Below, piece after piece: positions 1 through 11,943 of a stretch of DNA of 64,000 nt. A program made the translations under genes and the position numbers. Below the pieces are notes generated by a model, which was not told the DNA's origin, did not search any database, and saw only the letters and a program-made list of their open reading frames with translations. This stretch comes from Elymus sibiricus (lineage: Eukaryota > Streptophyta > Magnoliopsida > Poales > Poaceae): assembly GCA_039707655.1 (NCBI GenBank), contig CM077668.1, positions 398,811,630 through 398,875,629 of the forward strand, read 5' to 3'. Numbering within the stretch: the first letter of the stretch is position 1; every line of letters begins with the position of its first letter.

Positions 1-555
1 GTTAAAAATTTAAGATCGTTACGGCAAAAACTTGATGCACATCATGTATAAATCGGACACTCTCCCATGAAGTAGCAGACAAATGAGCTATTCTACATTT
101 AGTAAACATTCCTTAGGAATTTTTGGCCCCCCTTCAAATTTGAACCTACTCTAGGTTTAGTACATATGATTTTCTTAGGATTTTTTGGACCTAACTTATG
201 TGTGGCGGGCGTCTATTAGCGTCCGCCACAACAGTCTTCTGGATATTTAAAATTTATTTTGATGTGGGTTACCACAATTTATCTGTGGTGGGCACATGTT
301 TTTCTCGCCACCGTTGCCTGTTAAACCGGTGGCGGGCCCTTTTAGGCGCCGCCACTGGTAGCTTTCATCACGCGTCCAAATTTGGAAGAGTTTACTTGTG
401 GCGAGTTGAAATATCCGCCCGCCACTGCTCTGCCGATACCAGTGGTGGGTTCTTTTTGTTACCCGCCACTACTACTTGTCCAAAATAGCAGTGGCGGGTC
501 CTTGGCCATCCCCGCCACTAATTTGAGGCCACCTATAAGCCTTTTCCTAGTAGTG
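1..555. mobile_element. CACTA (En/Spm) DNA transposon, terminal part
   Basis: The right boundary reads, on the minus strand, CACTACTAGGAAAAGGC starting at 555, the diagnostic CACTA terminal inverted repeat. TTG at 556-558 could be one copy of the 3-bp target duplication. Inside it, 198-540 is packed with short GC-rich subterminal motifs in both orientations. No transposase is visible, and the rest of the element lies left of the window. Only one end is seen, so completeness and autonomy cannot be judged. Confidence 0.85.
202..533. repeat. CACTA subterminal repeats (TGGCGGG / CCCGCCA)
   Basis: The short motif TGGCGGG and its reverse complement recur at irregular spacing, for example near 203, 225, 331, 400, 417, 445, 462, 491 and 511. 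Clustered short motifs of this kind next to a CACTA terminus are known transposase-binding subterminal repeats in the superfamily. The binding role here is inferred. The 96-codon frame across this block is a by-product of the repeats. Confidence 0.7.
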
Positions 556-558
556 TTG

Positions 559-797
559 TGAGATTGTTGAGATACTTGTATTTTCTGGTGGAATTTTGTT
601 CCAGAAATCCCTCCATCAGGTTCTAGGATTTAGAACCATGTGGGATTAATTACCCACTAAAACACAACGATACATCATCAACAACATAATGGATAGTTTA
701 CAACCTGGTTGGTTACAAACAACTAGTAGTTTTAATTATTGCAGACAAGGATGTTGTTACTTTAGTTTGTATATATGTAGGTCATCTTAATTTGCAG
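559..797. other. No gene seen; possible intron of the following pseudogene
   Basis: AT-rich sequence with no recognisable coding. It ends in TTAATTTGCAG (787-797), a plausible 3' splice site directly before the Myb/SANT-like remnant, so part may be old intron. Confidence 0.35.
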
Positions 798-1170
798 CCA
801 AGGAGAAATAGGTCAAGGAACTAAACAATTTGAGATGTTTTTTTCCTTTAGCGGGAATAATCAAATTAAGGACTTCAGAGCATTTAATTAACAACACCAT
901 ACATTTCTTTCATCTTGCATCAAGCATATGGATTTCTACTCTAGTTGGTGTAGACTGATCTGACGTTGATGTTTGTGTGACTCTTTTTTGTCCTTCCTTT
1001 GAACTAATATGCTGATATGTTTCTTTTTTTTGGAGCAAGGAGTGTTGCTTCAGGAGACTTGAATTTGTATCAATTCCGCAAGTAGATCTAACAAGCAATG
1101 CCATTTCTCCTTTCGATTCCTCTACCAATGATTTAAACCCCTTTTCCTCTATCAATCTTGATGATGGTAT
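798..1170 (+). pseudogene. Myb/SANT-like domain protein, 5' remnant (split by Copia insertion)
   Basis: Downstream of a splice-acceptor-like TTTGCAG, one frame can be read from 797 to 1170 with several in-frame stops (first TAG at 809). Its residues (AKEK*VKELNNLRCF..., later a Ser/Asn/Asp-rich stretch ending NLDDG) resemble the linker and tail of plant Myb/SANT-like (Myb_DNA-bind_3, L10-interacting or PIF ORF1-like) proteins. The frame continues exactly across the target duplication into 10766, because GGTAT occurs at both 1166-1170 and 10766-10770. It is therefore the left half of one gene interrupted by the LTR element. The stops show it is dead. Family assignment rests on remembered family patterns, so it is moderate. 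Confidence 0.5.
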
Positions 1171-2719
1171 TGTAGGAGATATGCCCTAGAGGCAATAATA
1201 AATGTTATTGTTTATCTCCATGTTCATAGTTATGTTTATGTTCCATGCTATAACTGCTATGGTTCTCGAGTCTGCAATAACCACGAGGCTCGAAGGAAGA
1301 CTCATATGCACGTGTGGAATAATAAACGGTAAAATGTATTCCTAGTCTGGCCTCTAAGACTAGCTCAAGTGTTGCATGATGGTTCTGTTTTCCTGATCAT
1401 GGGCATGACTATGCCGGCAACTTTGAGGGCACAATGTTAGGAGAACACTTGTGTTGAATCGACCCGAATTGATGTTATGCTATGAGATTCATTCGTCACA
1501 AGTTAATGGTTAATAACAAAGAGCACTTAATGTTTGCATAATTCCTTAGACCATGAGAGTGTTGAGTTTCTTCATACTTGCTTCATGAACTTTGGGGTTT
1601 GTTAAACGTCATCCGTAAATGGGTGGCTATTACGGCGGCTTACGGGTTCATGGAAAAGTGTGTCAAGGGACTTGATAGCTCAAGATTGGGATTTTCTCCT
1701 CCGACGATGGAGAGATATCTCTGGGCCCTCTCGGTGTTACGGTATTCACCATCGTCTGGCCAGACACATTGTGATTTGATCACAGGGATGACGGAACACG
1801 GAAACGAGAAAAGAGAACAAAACTGGTAACGAGGTAACTGGCATTGTGGACAAGTGTTGATCCACGGGGATGCCGATAAATCTCACCTCGGGTTTTGTAA
1901 CATATCGCGAAGCAACAGGAATAGCACACGGCAACTAGAGGTTCACTCGAATATTCATTCATGTGGGTATAGGGGTCAATATGGGTGTCCACGGCTCCGA
2001 TGTTGATCATTGATCGGAAGGAGTTCCGGTCATGTCTATACTTCACCGAACCTATAGGGTCACACGCTTAAGGGTCATCTATCTGCTGAATACAAGACAG
2101 GGAGTCTGAGAGAAAATCACCGAAAAAGTTTCGGACGAAACGGAAACGTTCCGGAGAGGACACCGGAATAGTTCCGGTAAAACTGAAAAGTTGTTTCAGG
2201 GTATTCCATTAAGTCAAATTGGTTTCGGCACATGTCTGGAAATTCTTGGAGGGTGCCAGAATCATTCTGGAAACTTCTGGGATTTTTCCGGAGAAAAAAC
2301 CGGAAATGTTCCGGAGCAGCCGGAACCGCTATGGTAGCTTCTCGCTGAAGAAAAACATTGCTCCGAAAATGTTTTCGAATGCGATCAAAATTGTTTCAGT
2401 GGGTACTGGAATTGTTCTAGGTACACAGAAATAATTTGGGATTTAACGGACGCAGAAAAATGTCTTTGTGAATAGTGAAAGTGCTTTTTGGATATATTTT
2501 TGGAAAGCACCTTTTGGGATATTTCCCAAAAGGCTTCTAGAAGGGATTGGGGAGCAAGGCACCCCCATGTGGGGGGGGCCCTTGTTGTGGCCGGCCACAT
2601 GTGGTGCTCCTCCATGGAGCCCCACTTGTCCCATGGCTTCGCCTTTATGCCCTTGTGAAGGACTTCCTTCATGTGCATTTTGGGTTTTATTGTAAAACCA
2701 CCCTACCCCTTGGCTTTCC

Positions 2720-2727
2720 TATAAATA
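2720..2727 (+). promoter_or_regulatory. TATA box of the Copia 5' LTR
   Basis: TATAAATA lies about 610 bp before the LTR end, in the context CCTATAAATAGAGG. The same box is at 10152-10159 in the 3' LTR. Position and sequence fit the RNA polymerase II start of the LTR, so transcription probably begins near 2750. Confidence 0.7.
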
Positions 2728-2952
2728 GAGGTGGAGAGGTGCTCTCCACACTCATCCTTGCTCACATACAAATGCCATGCTCGTCTGGCTCTCTCTCTCT
2801 CCCTCCCACGAAAAGAGTTTCGTAGAGCCGAAAGGATGTCTGGGTTCCGGTGGGAACTAGTTCTGGACGGCGAAGCCCTGCCGGATAGATGACACCATAT
2901 GTGTGCAACTCTGTAGAGAGATCGTAGTTTCGGTCTTAGTTCGAGTGTGTCT

Positions 2953-3135
2953 CCCGAAGGGCTGTCCGAGTTACTGTCCGAGTTTCGGGGGTCCTCCCGA
3001 AGGGCTGTCCGAGTGACCGTCCGAGTTTCGAGGGTCCTCCCGAAGGGCTGTCCGAGGATCCGTCCGGTGGGACTATCCGAGGGACTGTCCCGAGGCCTCC
3101 CGAAGGGCTGCCCGGAGATCCGTCCGGTGAGCTAG
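2953..3135 (+). repeat. Four tandem CCCGAAGGGCTG repeats in the LTR leader
   Basis: CCCGAAGGGCTG occurs at 2953, 2996, 3039 and 3099 (spacing 43, 43 and 60 bp), and the array is repeated in the 3' LTR from 10385. Each copy can form a tight CCC-GAA-GGG hairpin and is followed by GTCCGAG-type sequence. The array lies downstream of the TATA box, in the transcribed leader. Confidence 0.8.
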
Positions 3136-3333
3136 CGAGGGAGTACATCCTCGCGGTTGGGAGGTTGTAAATCCTACCTGCGGGGATCTGCACCGCCGAT
3201 CGTCATCGACTCTACTTCCGCTGCGCTACGAGTCGGTAACGAAAAAGATCAAACCTTGTATGCAGTCTCCATAGTGGTCCTGGGCTGGTGCGTAGGTCAA
3301 AAAAAATTTGTTTTCTGCTGCGTTACCCTACAG

Positions 3334-3347
3334 TGGCATCAAGAGCC
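3334..3347 (+). other. Primer-binding site of the Copia element
   Basis: TGGCATCAAGAGCC begins two bases after the LTR. It resembles the TGGTATCAGAGC site used by plant Copia elements, complementary to the 3' end of initiator methionine tRNA, but with changes. Confidence 0.75.
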
Positions 3348-6300
3348 ATGCTATGCATAGATGCAGGTTACGATCTAGAATACATAGAGATGTATGGGTG
3401 TTGCACAATATAATTTGTAGTAGATGAGTTCTACTGCTGATAATTATTTGTGCGGGTAGCAGATGAAATCTGTTACCCGATGTTCTTGTTGCTTCCCTGG
3501 AATTTGCATATTTCTGATCTTGATAACAGCATGGTGGAGTTTCAAAGTTCTGGCAATCCGCGATCCTGATTGATCAACGAAGTGCTAATTCCACCATAGT
3601 TAAAAAGAAAGATGAAATTTCGCAGACGAAAGGGCAATGCGGATATGATCTGCACGGGGGTCATGCGTATGACGAAGTTCAGTTTGGGGCTCGAGATTTT
3701 ATTATCTCGTGTTTCATACACCCCGTAAAGTTAATCTAGCGACTTGAATAATCATACTTGATGATGGACGTAGGTAGCTTCGGTTTGTTTCGAAACCTTA
3801 GAAGCCACGTAAAATGAAATTTTGCATAAACCGATTAGAGGCGTCTAACTTGGTTTTGCAGGATGGTTTGCATGTGCATATGATGTGGTATAGCAGTGCT
3901 CATATTAATTTGATTATATATGAGATGACTATATGATGTAAATTAACATGACCTGCGTGTCATGATTCGACATGATGGCTGGAGCCATATGATTGTCACT
4001 TTAATGACCTGCGTGTCAACCTTAAGTAATGCACTTATTTTATTAGCTATAGAGATAGCAATATTATCTGGTGCATCGACAAGGTGGTGGCAATCTTCGC
4101 GAAGGTGAACACCGACGCGAATGCCGAAGACGAAGAAATACAAGACTTCTCCGTCAGAAAGGGCTATACCATATCATGCTATTATGAATTGCCTGAGATG
4201 TTTATCCCTTATGATGCACCCTTCTTGATTGCGTGGTAGTCGCTTTTATTAGGGTGATCTCTCACTTAAAATATCAAAGTAGTTAGTGTTCACCCAAGTG
4301 TAGCACAGTCTGAAATTCGTATCTTTTCGGGGTGCGCCATGTACACATGAGCACGAACGAATCGAGAGGAATGAGGCGGGTGAGGTCAGACCTCGCAGCA
4401 AGATCACTTGGTTGTCTTTGATGTTCAGGCAGGAGAGTCCTGAGCTCGGAACACGCCCATCGAAATATGAACAAGAATCACATAGAGATGTGATCGGCAA
4501 GTTGGCCTACCGATTGAAATTCGCGTCATCAGTGATGAACCCGTCAATGGCGTCGAATTGAAATACGGATCTTGTATCACTCGCAATCAATTTTGAGAGA
4601 TATTGATTTGAGTGGGAGCGCACTATAGAATTAACTTGTTTAATTATGGACTTTGTCTAATTGTGATTTGCATAATAGTTGTAGAATAATGGCTCGCGTT
4701 TCCACCTTCCCTGTTAAAATTGAATAAGCTGTTAAATATCTGGTTAAAACTTTACGGTTGGTAACGTAATGTGAGGATTGTCCTCAAAAGTGCCGAGAAG
4801 GATTTTGTCCTATCGCATGCTTTTGGTATTCTCCCGCTAATGCTATGGATAATGTGACTCTCGTCCTTCGATCCAAAAGCTAGAATTCCGTTACGGTCAA
4901 GTGCAATATGTTTTGCTTCCATGAGACCCGAACTTCAAAAAATTTGGGATAGCTATGTGACATTCATGGAACTGAAAACCATTTTCAGACACAAACAAAG
5001 GCTAAAAGATATGTGATATCCAAAGCAATTTTTGTTTTGCAAACTATTAGTAAAAGTGTTTACTATGCATTTTACTAATAATAGAGGGATCCAGTAGAAC
5101 GCCTGTCATATGATGAAGGTGAATAAAACAACAACTTAAAGGAAATGTCCAAAGGGTGTTATTGTGACTTACACGCCTAGGAAGTCCGGGGCTAACGCCA
5201 CTCTTAAGTTGGATGCTTCTTCTGAGAGTAGGAGAAATACTAAAAGTTAAACTGTTAGAAGTATAAAGGCAAAAAGAGAGAAGAATGGAATATCCAGCTC
5301 ATGTATGAAAGTCATACAAGTTATTGATGTATGGAAGGCTGGTCAAATAAATAGTTCTTGGGAATTATGATTAAACATGTTAATCACTGATTCTTGGGTA
5401 TTGTGAGTTTATCACAGAGATACCCGCTCGATTGCACTCTGTTGCGACTCGATGCAAGAACTACTATGGCCTAAAAGACTAGCCAGGAATGAGGTTTAAA
5501 TAGATATTGGGAACTTAGTAAAAGTTACTATACCTTCCATCGGTGTATTACCTATGTATTTATTTTCATAATTCGTTTTAGAGTTTTATACACTCTAGCC
5601 CTTTTGCATAAGGAATCTTGCAAAAAGGTTGTTCATAAGAGAACTTTTGATGTTCGGTGTTATGAATAACATAAGGGCCATACATTCATTATGAATGAGA
5701 TGTATGTTATGAATATTGATAATAATACATTGCCTCTGTATTTACTTTCATAATTCATTTTAGAGTTTTACACACTCTAGCCCATTGCATAATGTTTGTT
5801 GCAAAAGGTGTTGTTCATGAAAGAACAATTGTTGTTCGGAATCATGAATAACATAAGGGCCATGCTTCCGTCATGGATGGGATGTATGTTATGAATATTG
5901 ATGGTAATATGATACATCCATAACACTGACGCTAAATGTCGCAAGACTAAGAGAATACCACACATGTGTGGCACTGCATTTGGTCACATTGGAGAAACCC
6001 GCATGGAGAAATTCCATAATGATGGATTTTGAAGTCGTTTGATTATGAATCATCTGACACTTGCAACTTTCCTCCGAAAAGTGAAGTGACTGAAATACCA
6101 TTCACAGGCCATAAGGAATGAGCAACGAACTTATTGGTGATCATACATTTTGATGTATGTAGTCCGATAAATGTTGTTGCTATTAGTGGATTTTATCTAT
6201 CTTCAGAAATGACTCAAGTAGATATATGGATATTTACTTGATGAGACGTAAGTCTGGATCTTCTGAAATCATTCGAAAGGTTTTCAACATGAAGTAGAAA

Positions 6301-8590
6301 TTATTGTAACAAGAAAGATTATGTTTCTGCAAACTAGATTGCAGAAAGGAATATCTGAGTTACAAGTTTAGCGAATGTCTGATGAGTTGTGAAAGGAGTT
6401 TCATAACTTACACCTCCCGGAACACCACTGTGAGTGGAATGTCCGTGAAGATGTAATCAAACCATTTATGACATGGTAAGATCAAAGATGACATAAATCA
6501 ATTTGCCATTATCCCTTTTAAAGTAATGCATTAGAGACTGCGGCTTTTACACTAAAAAGAGCACCATCAGGTCTGTTGAAATGACACCATGGTATGGTAC
6601 GCCCAACCATGTTACATCTTTTCTTAAACATTTGAAATATGGGGCTTGAGTAAAAGGTTACAAACCTATTCCAAATCAGACAAGAGCTACTTTGTAGGTT
6701 ATCCCAAGATGTTGGGTATTCCCCCACCACAATACCGAGGCAACAGGTTTTGCCACAAAACGGTATGCTTTTAAAGAGAATGGTTCTTGCAAAAAGGTGA
6801 GTGGGAGGACAGTGCAACTCGACGAGAAAACAGTATCTTCGTCATCAGATCAAAGGAAAGGAACCTTGGAAGTGATTTCAGAGTTTCCTACTGCGACTGA
6901 TACGGAAGCCTCTACATGAGATGTAGGGACTTCGATCGAACTTGCAGCTGAACGATGTAGGCAAAACTCGTGCAAACCTCTCAGGTGCGCAAACGAGATA
7001 TTGTTGTTAGACAACAGTATACCTACGATACACAAGGAAGTGTTGATGGGCCCTGACTCCGGAATTGGCTAAATGCCAATACAATCTGAGATAGTTTCCA
7101 TATAAGTGATTCAAGATTAAAATCTTGTTACACCTTTCGGAAGACTTAGAGTCTAACGAATATTTATGGAACTGTAAACTGATGTGGATAAAATGTTTTA
7201 TCCATAAAGCTCGACTTGTTGCAATAACAAGTTCAAGGAGTTGACTACGATGAGATTGTCTCACCATAGCGATGCTAAAAGTTGGTTCGGGTTGAACTAG
7301 CAATTAATACATATTTCAACATGAGATATGAAACATGGATGCCAAAAGGATTTCCATCTGATGGAAATGCAACCTAGGACTTGTATGTGATACAGTCCAA
7401 AGTATTTTGTCGATCCAGAGGATGCTAGTAAGTATGCAAACTTCAGAGTTCCAGCGATGGACAGAAGAGAGCAAAAGGGAGTTGGAATCTTCAATTTTGA
7501 TGAAACAGTCAAAGGAGTTTGATTTCATCAATGGATAACGAAGATGCTTGTGGTTTCAAGAAAGTAAGTGGGAGCATAATAATATTTCTAAAAACCTTGT
7601 GTGCTTGACACATTGTTGATTGGAAATTTCTTGACACGAATTAGGACTTCATTGAAAATAGTTTTTCGATGAAGTGCTTAGGCTAAATAGCCTTGATATT
7701 AGGCATATTTATCTACGAGATAGAATTGCCTAATAGGCTAAGCCAAAAATACATATTGACAAGATGCTAAAACAGTTTAGCATAAGAGCGCCAAGGAGTG
7801 ATTCTTGCCGAAGTCACATGGAAAGAGTTTTGCAAGACTCGGTGTCCCAAAACACTGATGAGCAAAATACATGATGGATTTTCCACACACCTTTGTGTTT
7901 GGATTAATCATGTATTCCATGGTATGTAAAACAACCAGATATGTCCGATACTCCCAAGCTGTTGCGAGTATAGATACCAAAGTGATCAAAGTACTAATCA
8001 TGGGACAACAGTGAAAAATGTCATTGAGTACTAAAGTAGCATTGATGACATGTTTTCTCGCAAGCAGAGATTATGAAGTGCTCGTTGTAAGTAATTACAT
8101 CGATACAGTCTTCATCAATGCTCCATGCGATTTTCGATTTAAGTTAAGGGTTTTATGTAATACACAATATGGTGGCACGGTGTTTGGAAATCGTTCCAAA
8201 CAGGTTACTGTGGCGAATTCTATAACAAAGGCTAAGTATGTTGCCGCTTTCAAAGCGACATAGAAGATGTTGAATCATATAGTTCATTCATGAACTTAGT
8301 ATGGTTTCAAGATGGCTTTGGTCAATGGGACACTATTGCAGATAGTTGTTGCATAGCTCAGTCTGAGGAATCAAGGTTTGACCAGTGATTCACATATATA
8401 CGAAGCCAAGTCCACACAAAATATGAATTTTGTGAAAGTGTGAAAACGCGAGGACATGCAAAGATACACAAGGAGCTGAAGTTGTCAGATCCGTTGGACA
8501 TCAGGCTATACCACAAGCGAAGCATTTTTTTATACCGGTATGCCATAGGTGTAAAGTGCATTAGCATTGTCTAGATTATTGACTCTAGTG
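3348..8590 (+). pseudogene. Decayed Copia gag-pol
   Basis: No long frame survives, but islands of BARE-like protein can be read in shifting frames with many stops. A gag piece (ASMRPELQK-like) lies near 4915-5280. An integrase piece (LTPPGTP-like, then DMVRS) lies near 6405-6485. Reverse-transcriptase pieces (VDPEDASK, SWNL, EDACGFKKVSGS) lie at about 7400-7575 and 7600-7870 (SHGKSF). An RNase H piece (RSKQVTVANSITKAKY) lies near 8195-8245. The order is the normal Copia order gag, integrase, RT, RNase H. The decay is far more advanced than the LTR divergence would suggest. Confidence 0.8.
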
Positions 8591-8591
8591 C

Positions 8592-8602
8592 AAGTGGGAG
8601 TC
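8592..8602 (+). other. Polypurine tract of the Copia element
   Basis: AAGTGGGAGTC abuts the 3' LTR start at 8603. The purine run matches the plus-strand primer of BARE-type elements. Confidence 0.75.
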
Positions 8603-10765
8603 TGTAGGAGATATGCCCTAGAGGCAATAATAAATGTTATTGTTTATCTCCATGTTCATAGTTATGTTTATGTTCCATGCTATAACTGCTATGGTTCTTG
8701 AGTCTGCAATAACCACGAGGCTCGGAGGAAGACTCATATGCACGTGTGGAATAATAAACGGTAAAATGTATTCCTAGTCTGGCCTCTAAGACTAGCTCAA
8801 GTGTTGCATGATGGTTTTGTTTTCCTGATCATGGGCATGACTATGCCGACAACTTTGAGGGCACAATGTTAGGAGAACACTTGTGTTGAATCGACCCGAA
8901 TTGATGTTATGCTATGAGATTCATTCGTCACAAGTTAATGGTTAATAACATAGAGAAGTTAATGTTTGCATAATTCCTTAGACCATGAGAGTGTTGAGTT
9001 TCTTTATACTTGCTTCATGAACTTTGGGGTTTGTTAAACGTCATCCGTAAATGGGTGGCTATTACGGCGGCTTACGAGTTCATGGAAAAGTGTGTCAAGG
9101 GACTTGATAGCTCAAGATTGGGATTTGCTCCTCCGACGATGGAGAGATATCTCTGGGCCCTCTCGGTGTTACGGTATCCACCATCGTCTGGCCAGACACA
9201 TTGTGATTTGATCACAGGGATGCCGGAACACGGAAACGAGAAAAGAGAACAAAACCGGTAACGAGGTAACTGGCATTGTGGACAAGTGTTGATCCACGGG
9301 GATGCCGATAAATCTCACCTCGGGTTTTGTAACATATCGCGAAGCAACAAGAATAGCACACGGCAACTAGAGGTTCACTCGAATATTCATTCATGTGGGT
9401 ATAGGGGTCAATATGGGTGTCCACGGCTCCGATGTTGATCATTGATCGGAAAGAGTTTCGGTCATGTCTATACATCACCGAACCTATAGGGTCACACGCT
9501 TAAGGGTCATCTATCTGCTGAATACTAGACAGGGAGTCTGAGAGAAAATCACCGAAAAAGTTTCGGACGAAACGGAAACGTTCCGGAGAGGACACCAGAA
9601 TAGTTCCGGTAAAACTGAAAAGTTGTTTCAGGGTATTCCATCAAGTCAAATTGGTTTCGGCACATGTCTGGAAATTCTTGGAGGGTGCCAGAATCGTTCT
9701 AGAAACTTCTGGGATTTTTCCGGAGGAAAAACCGAAAATGTTCCGGAGCAGCCGGAACCGCTATGGTAGCTTCTCGCTGAAGAAAAACATTGTTCCGAAA
9801 TTGTTTCGGAATGCGTTCAAAATTGTTTTAGTGGGTACTGGAATGTTCTAGGCACACAGAAATAATTTGGGATTTAACGGACGCAGAAAAATGTCTTCGT
9901 GAATAGTGAAAGTGCTTTTTGGATATATTTTTGGAAAGCACCTTTTGGGATATTTCCCAAAAGGCTTCTAGAAGGGATTGGGGAGCAAGGCACCCCCATG
10001 TGGGGGGGGGCCCTTGTTGTGGCCGGCCACATGTGGTGCTCCTCCATGGAGCCCCACTTGTCCCATGGCTTCACCTTTATGCCCTTGTGAAGGACTTCCT
10101 TCATGTGCATTTTGGGTTTTATTGTAAAACCACCCTACCCCTTGGCTTTCCTATAAATAGAGGTGGAGAGGTGCTCTCCACACTCATCCTTGCTCACATA
10201 CAAATGCCATGCTCGTCTGGCTCTCTCTCTCTCCCTCCCACGAAAAGAGTTTCATAGAGCCGAAAGGCTGTCTGGGTTCCGGTGGGAACTAGTTCTGGAC
10301 GGCGAAGCCCTGCCGGATAGATGACACCGTATGTGTGCAACTCTGTAGAGAGATCGTAGTTTCGGTCTTAGTTCGAGTGTGTCTCCCGAAGGGCTGTCCG
10401 AGTTACTGTCCAAGTTTCGGGGGTCCTCCCGAAGGGCTGTCCGAGTGACCGTTCGAGTTTCGAGGGTCCTCCCGAAGGGCTGTCCGAGGATCCGTCCGGT
10501 GGGACTATCCGAGGGACTGTCCCGAGGCCTCCCGAAGGGCTGCCCGGAGATCCGTCCGGTGAGCTGGCGAGGGAGTACATCCTCGGGGGTTGGGAGGTTG
10601 TAAATCCTAGCTGCGGGGATCTGCACCGCCGATCATCATCGACTCTAGTTCCGCTGCGCTACGAGTAGGTAACGAAAAAGATCAAACCTTGTATGCAGTC
10701 TCCATAGTGGTCCTGGGCTGGTGCGTAGGTCGGAAATTTTTTGTTTTCTGCTGCGTTACCCTACA
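8603..10765 (+). repeat. 3' LTR of the Copia element
   Basis: 2163 bp, TG...CA, collinear with 1171-3332 and followed by the second GGTAT target copy. A TATAAATA box lies at 10152-10159. Most differences from the 5' LTR are single-base transitions. Confidence 0.95.
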
Positions 10766-11174
10766 GGTATGTCCTCTTCTGATCTACAAGGCCAAGGGGC
10801 ATCAAGAAGAGATCAGGCTGAAGTTGCAACATCAACCAACTCTGGAGAAAAGAGAGTAGTGCCTGTGAATGCCTGTGAAAAAGAGGAAGAAGAGACAGGC
10901 CAGTATGGTACTCGAGGACTACATGGATTTTTGGAAGAAACTATCTACAAAATTGGTTGAAGAGTTGTAGGAATCGAAGCAAGATGACATGCTCTCGATT
11001 GCAAACTGTGTGGCTGCGCTAGATCCAATGGAAGATTTATCAATTGCAGAAAAAGCAAAGGCACTGTGGCTTTTCAAATGCCAAATGAATCGAGAAATAT
11101 TCATCAATACCAAGGACTCAAATCTTCGGCTTTATTGGTTGAAGGAGGAAATTTATGCGATGGAGAAAGCATAA
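10766..11174 (+). pseudogene. Myb/SANT-like domain protein, 3' remnant
   Basis: This continues the frame interrupted at 1170, starting from the shared GGTAT. It reads a Ser/Gln/Glu-rich linker to a stop at 10958. An overlapping frame then carries the conserved C-terminal segment, DYMDFWKKL at about 10917 followed by an in-frame TAG. After that comes SIANCVAALDPMEDLS...NREIFINTKDSN and a closing TAA at 11172-11174. The I-A-N/D-C-V-x-x-L, ME-D and REIF patterns are typical of the C-terminal part of plant Myb/SANT-like proteins. One frameshift and one stop, plus the 9.6-kb insertion, make it non-functional. It could be a host gene or the DNA-binding partner ORF of a PIF/Harbinger transposon. Confidence 0.6.
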
Positions 11175-11928
11175 GGTATCCATATTTGTCATATGGTTTC
11201 TTATCCACTGCTAGCTATACATCATGTTTCATATTTGGCATTTCAGTCTCATTCATTCCGAGCAAACTTTTCACCACCGAGAGAATGTTCCATTGTCTTC
11301 TTCATATCATTTTGATTTAGTGGCAGACCCAAACTTTAGTAGATTGTGTAAGAAAAACTAGCTTCAGCGAAACATTTGGTAATATGTAGGCGTTACATAA
11401 GTGTTGGAACTAATCTTGTATTAAGTGCATAGGATTAGGTCATGTTTGTGTTGTTGCATGGTGTTGTAGTCATGTAGAATTAGCAGGGTGACCCGAGCAT
11501 TTGCGCAGCTAGAATAACCCTTTTTGGTTATTTCCTCTATCCACTATACGATTTCCCAATAAACTATTATTTGGTTAAATTGGCCACGAATTATATGTCA
11601 TATAAATTGATTATGATCAAAACTAAAGTCACAATGATACATTCTAGTGCATTATATTGTTAAACAAATTCCTGGATGTGTGAGGTTGGAAGACTGGTGC
11701 AAGACAATATATGGGGTTTGATACAAATCTTTGTTTTCCCCTCTTTGATCCACTCCTCCTCCTCCCCGTTTTGTATCATTGCAGCCATATGTGTTTGAGG
11801 GATCCATCACGAAGAAATACATCTATACATGAACATTGCATATCTAAAGTTCTCTTCTCCCACTCAAGTCGATGACTGGCCGCATTATTTGATGCCTTTC
11901 TCTATTAATGCAATATGCTGCCTATCTA
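11175..11928. other. No gene seen
   Basis: AT-rich non-coding sequence after the pseudogene stop, possibly including its old 3' untranslated region. No inverted repeat, SINE or coding frame that I can support. Confidence 0.5.
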
Positions 11929-11943
11929 GATAGGTATACATAG

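Larger units (their letters stand above)
1171..3332 (+). repeat. 5' LTR of the Copia element
   Basis: 2162 bp beginning TG and ending CA, and matching 8603-10765 almost base for base. It holds a TATA box near 2720 and a cluster of short hairpin-forming repeats near its 3' end. The short frames seen in it also occur in the 3' LTR and are not genes. Confidence 0.95.
1171..10765 (+). mobile_element. Complete Copia LTR retrotransposon, BARE/Angela-related, coding-dead
   Basis: The element runs from TGTAGGAG at 1171 to CTACA at 10765 and is flanked by perfect 5-bp target duplications GGTAT (1166-1170 and 10766-10770). It has two 2.16-kb LTRs, a primer-binding site and a polypurine tract. The LTR start, with ATGCCCTAGAGGCAATAAT, is the hallmark of the Triticeae BARE/Angela/WIS clade. 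I count about 50 differences between the LTRs by eye (roughly 2-2.5%), indicating a fairly recent insertion. The internal 5.3 kb holds only decayed gag-pol, so the copy was probably mobilised by proteins from a relative. Confidence 0.93.

Noticed and set aside
198..488. 96-codon frame at the window start
   Set aside because: Lies entirely in CACTA subterminal repeats.
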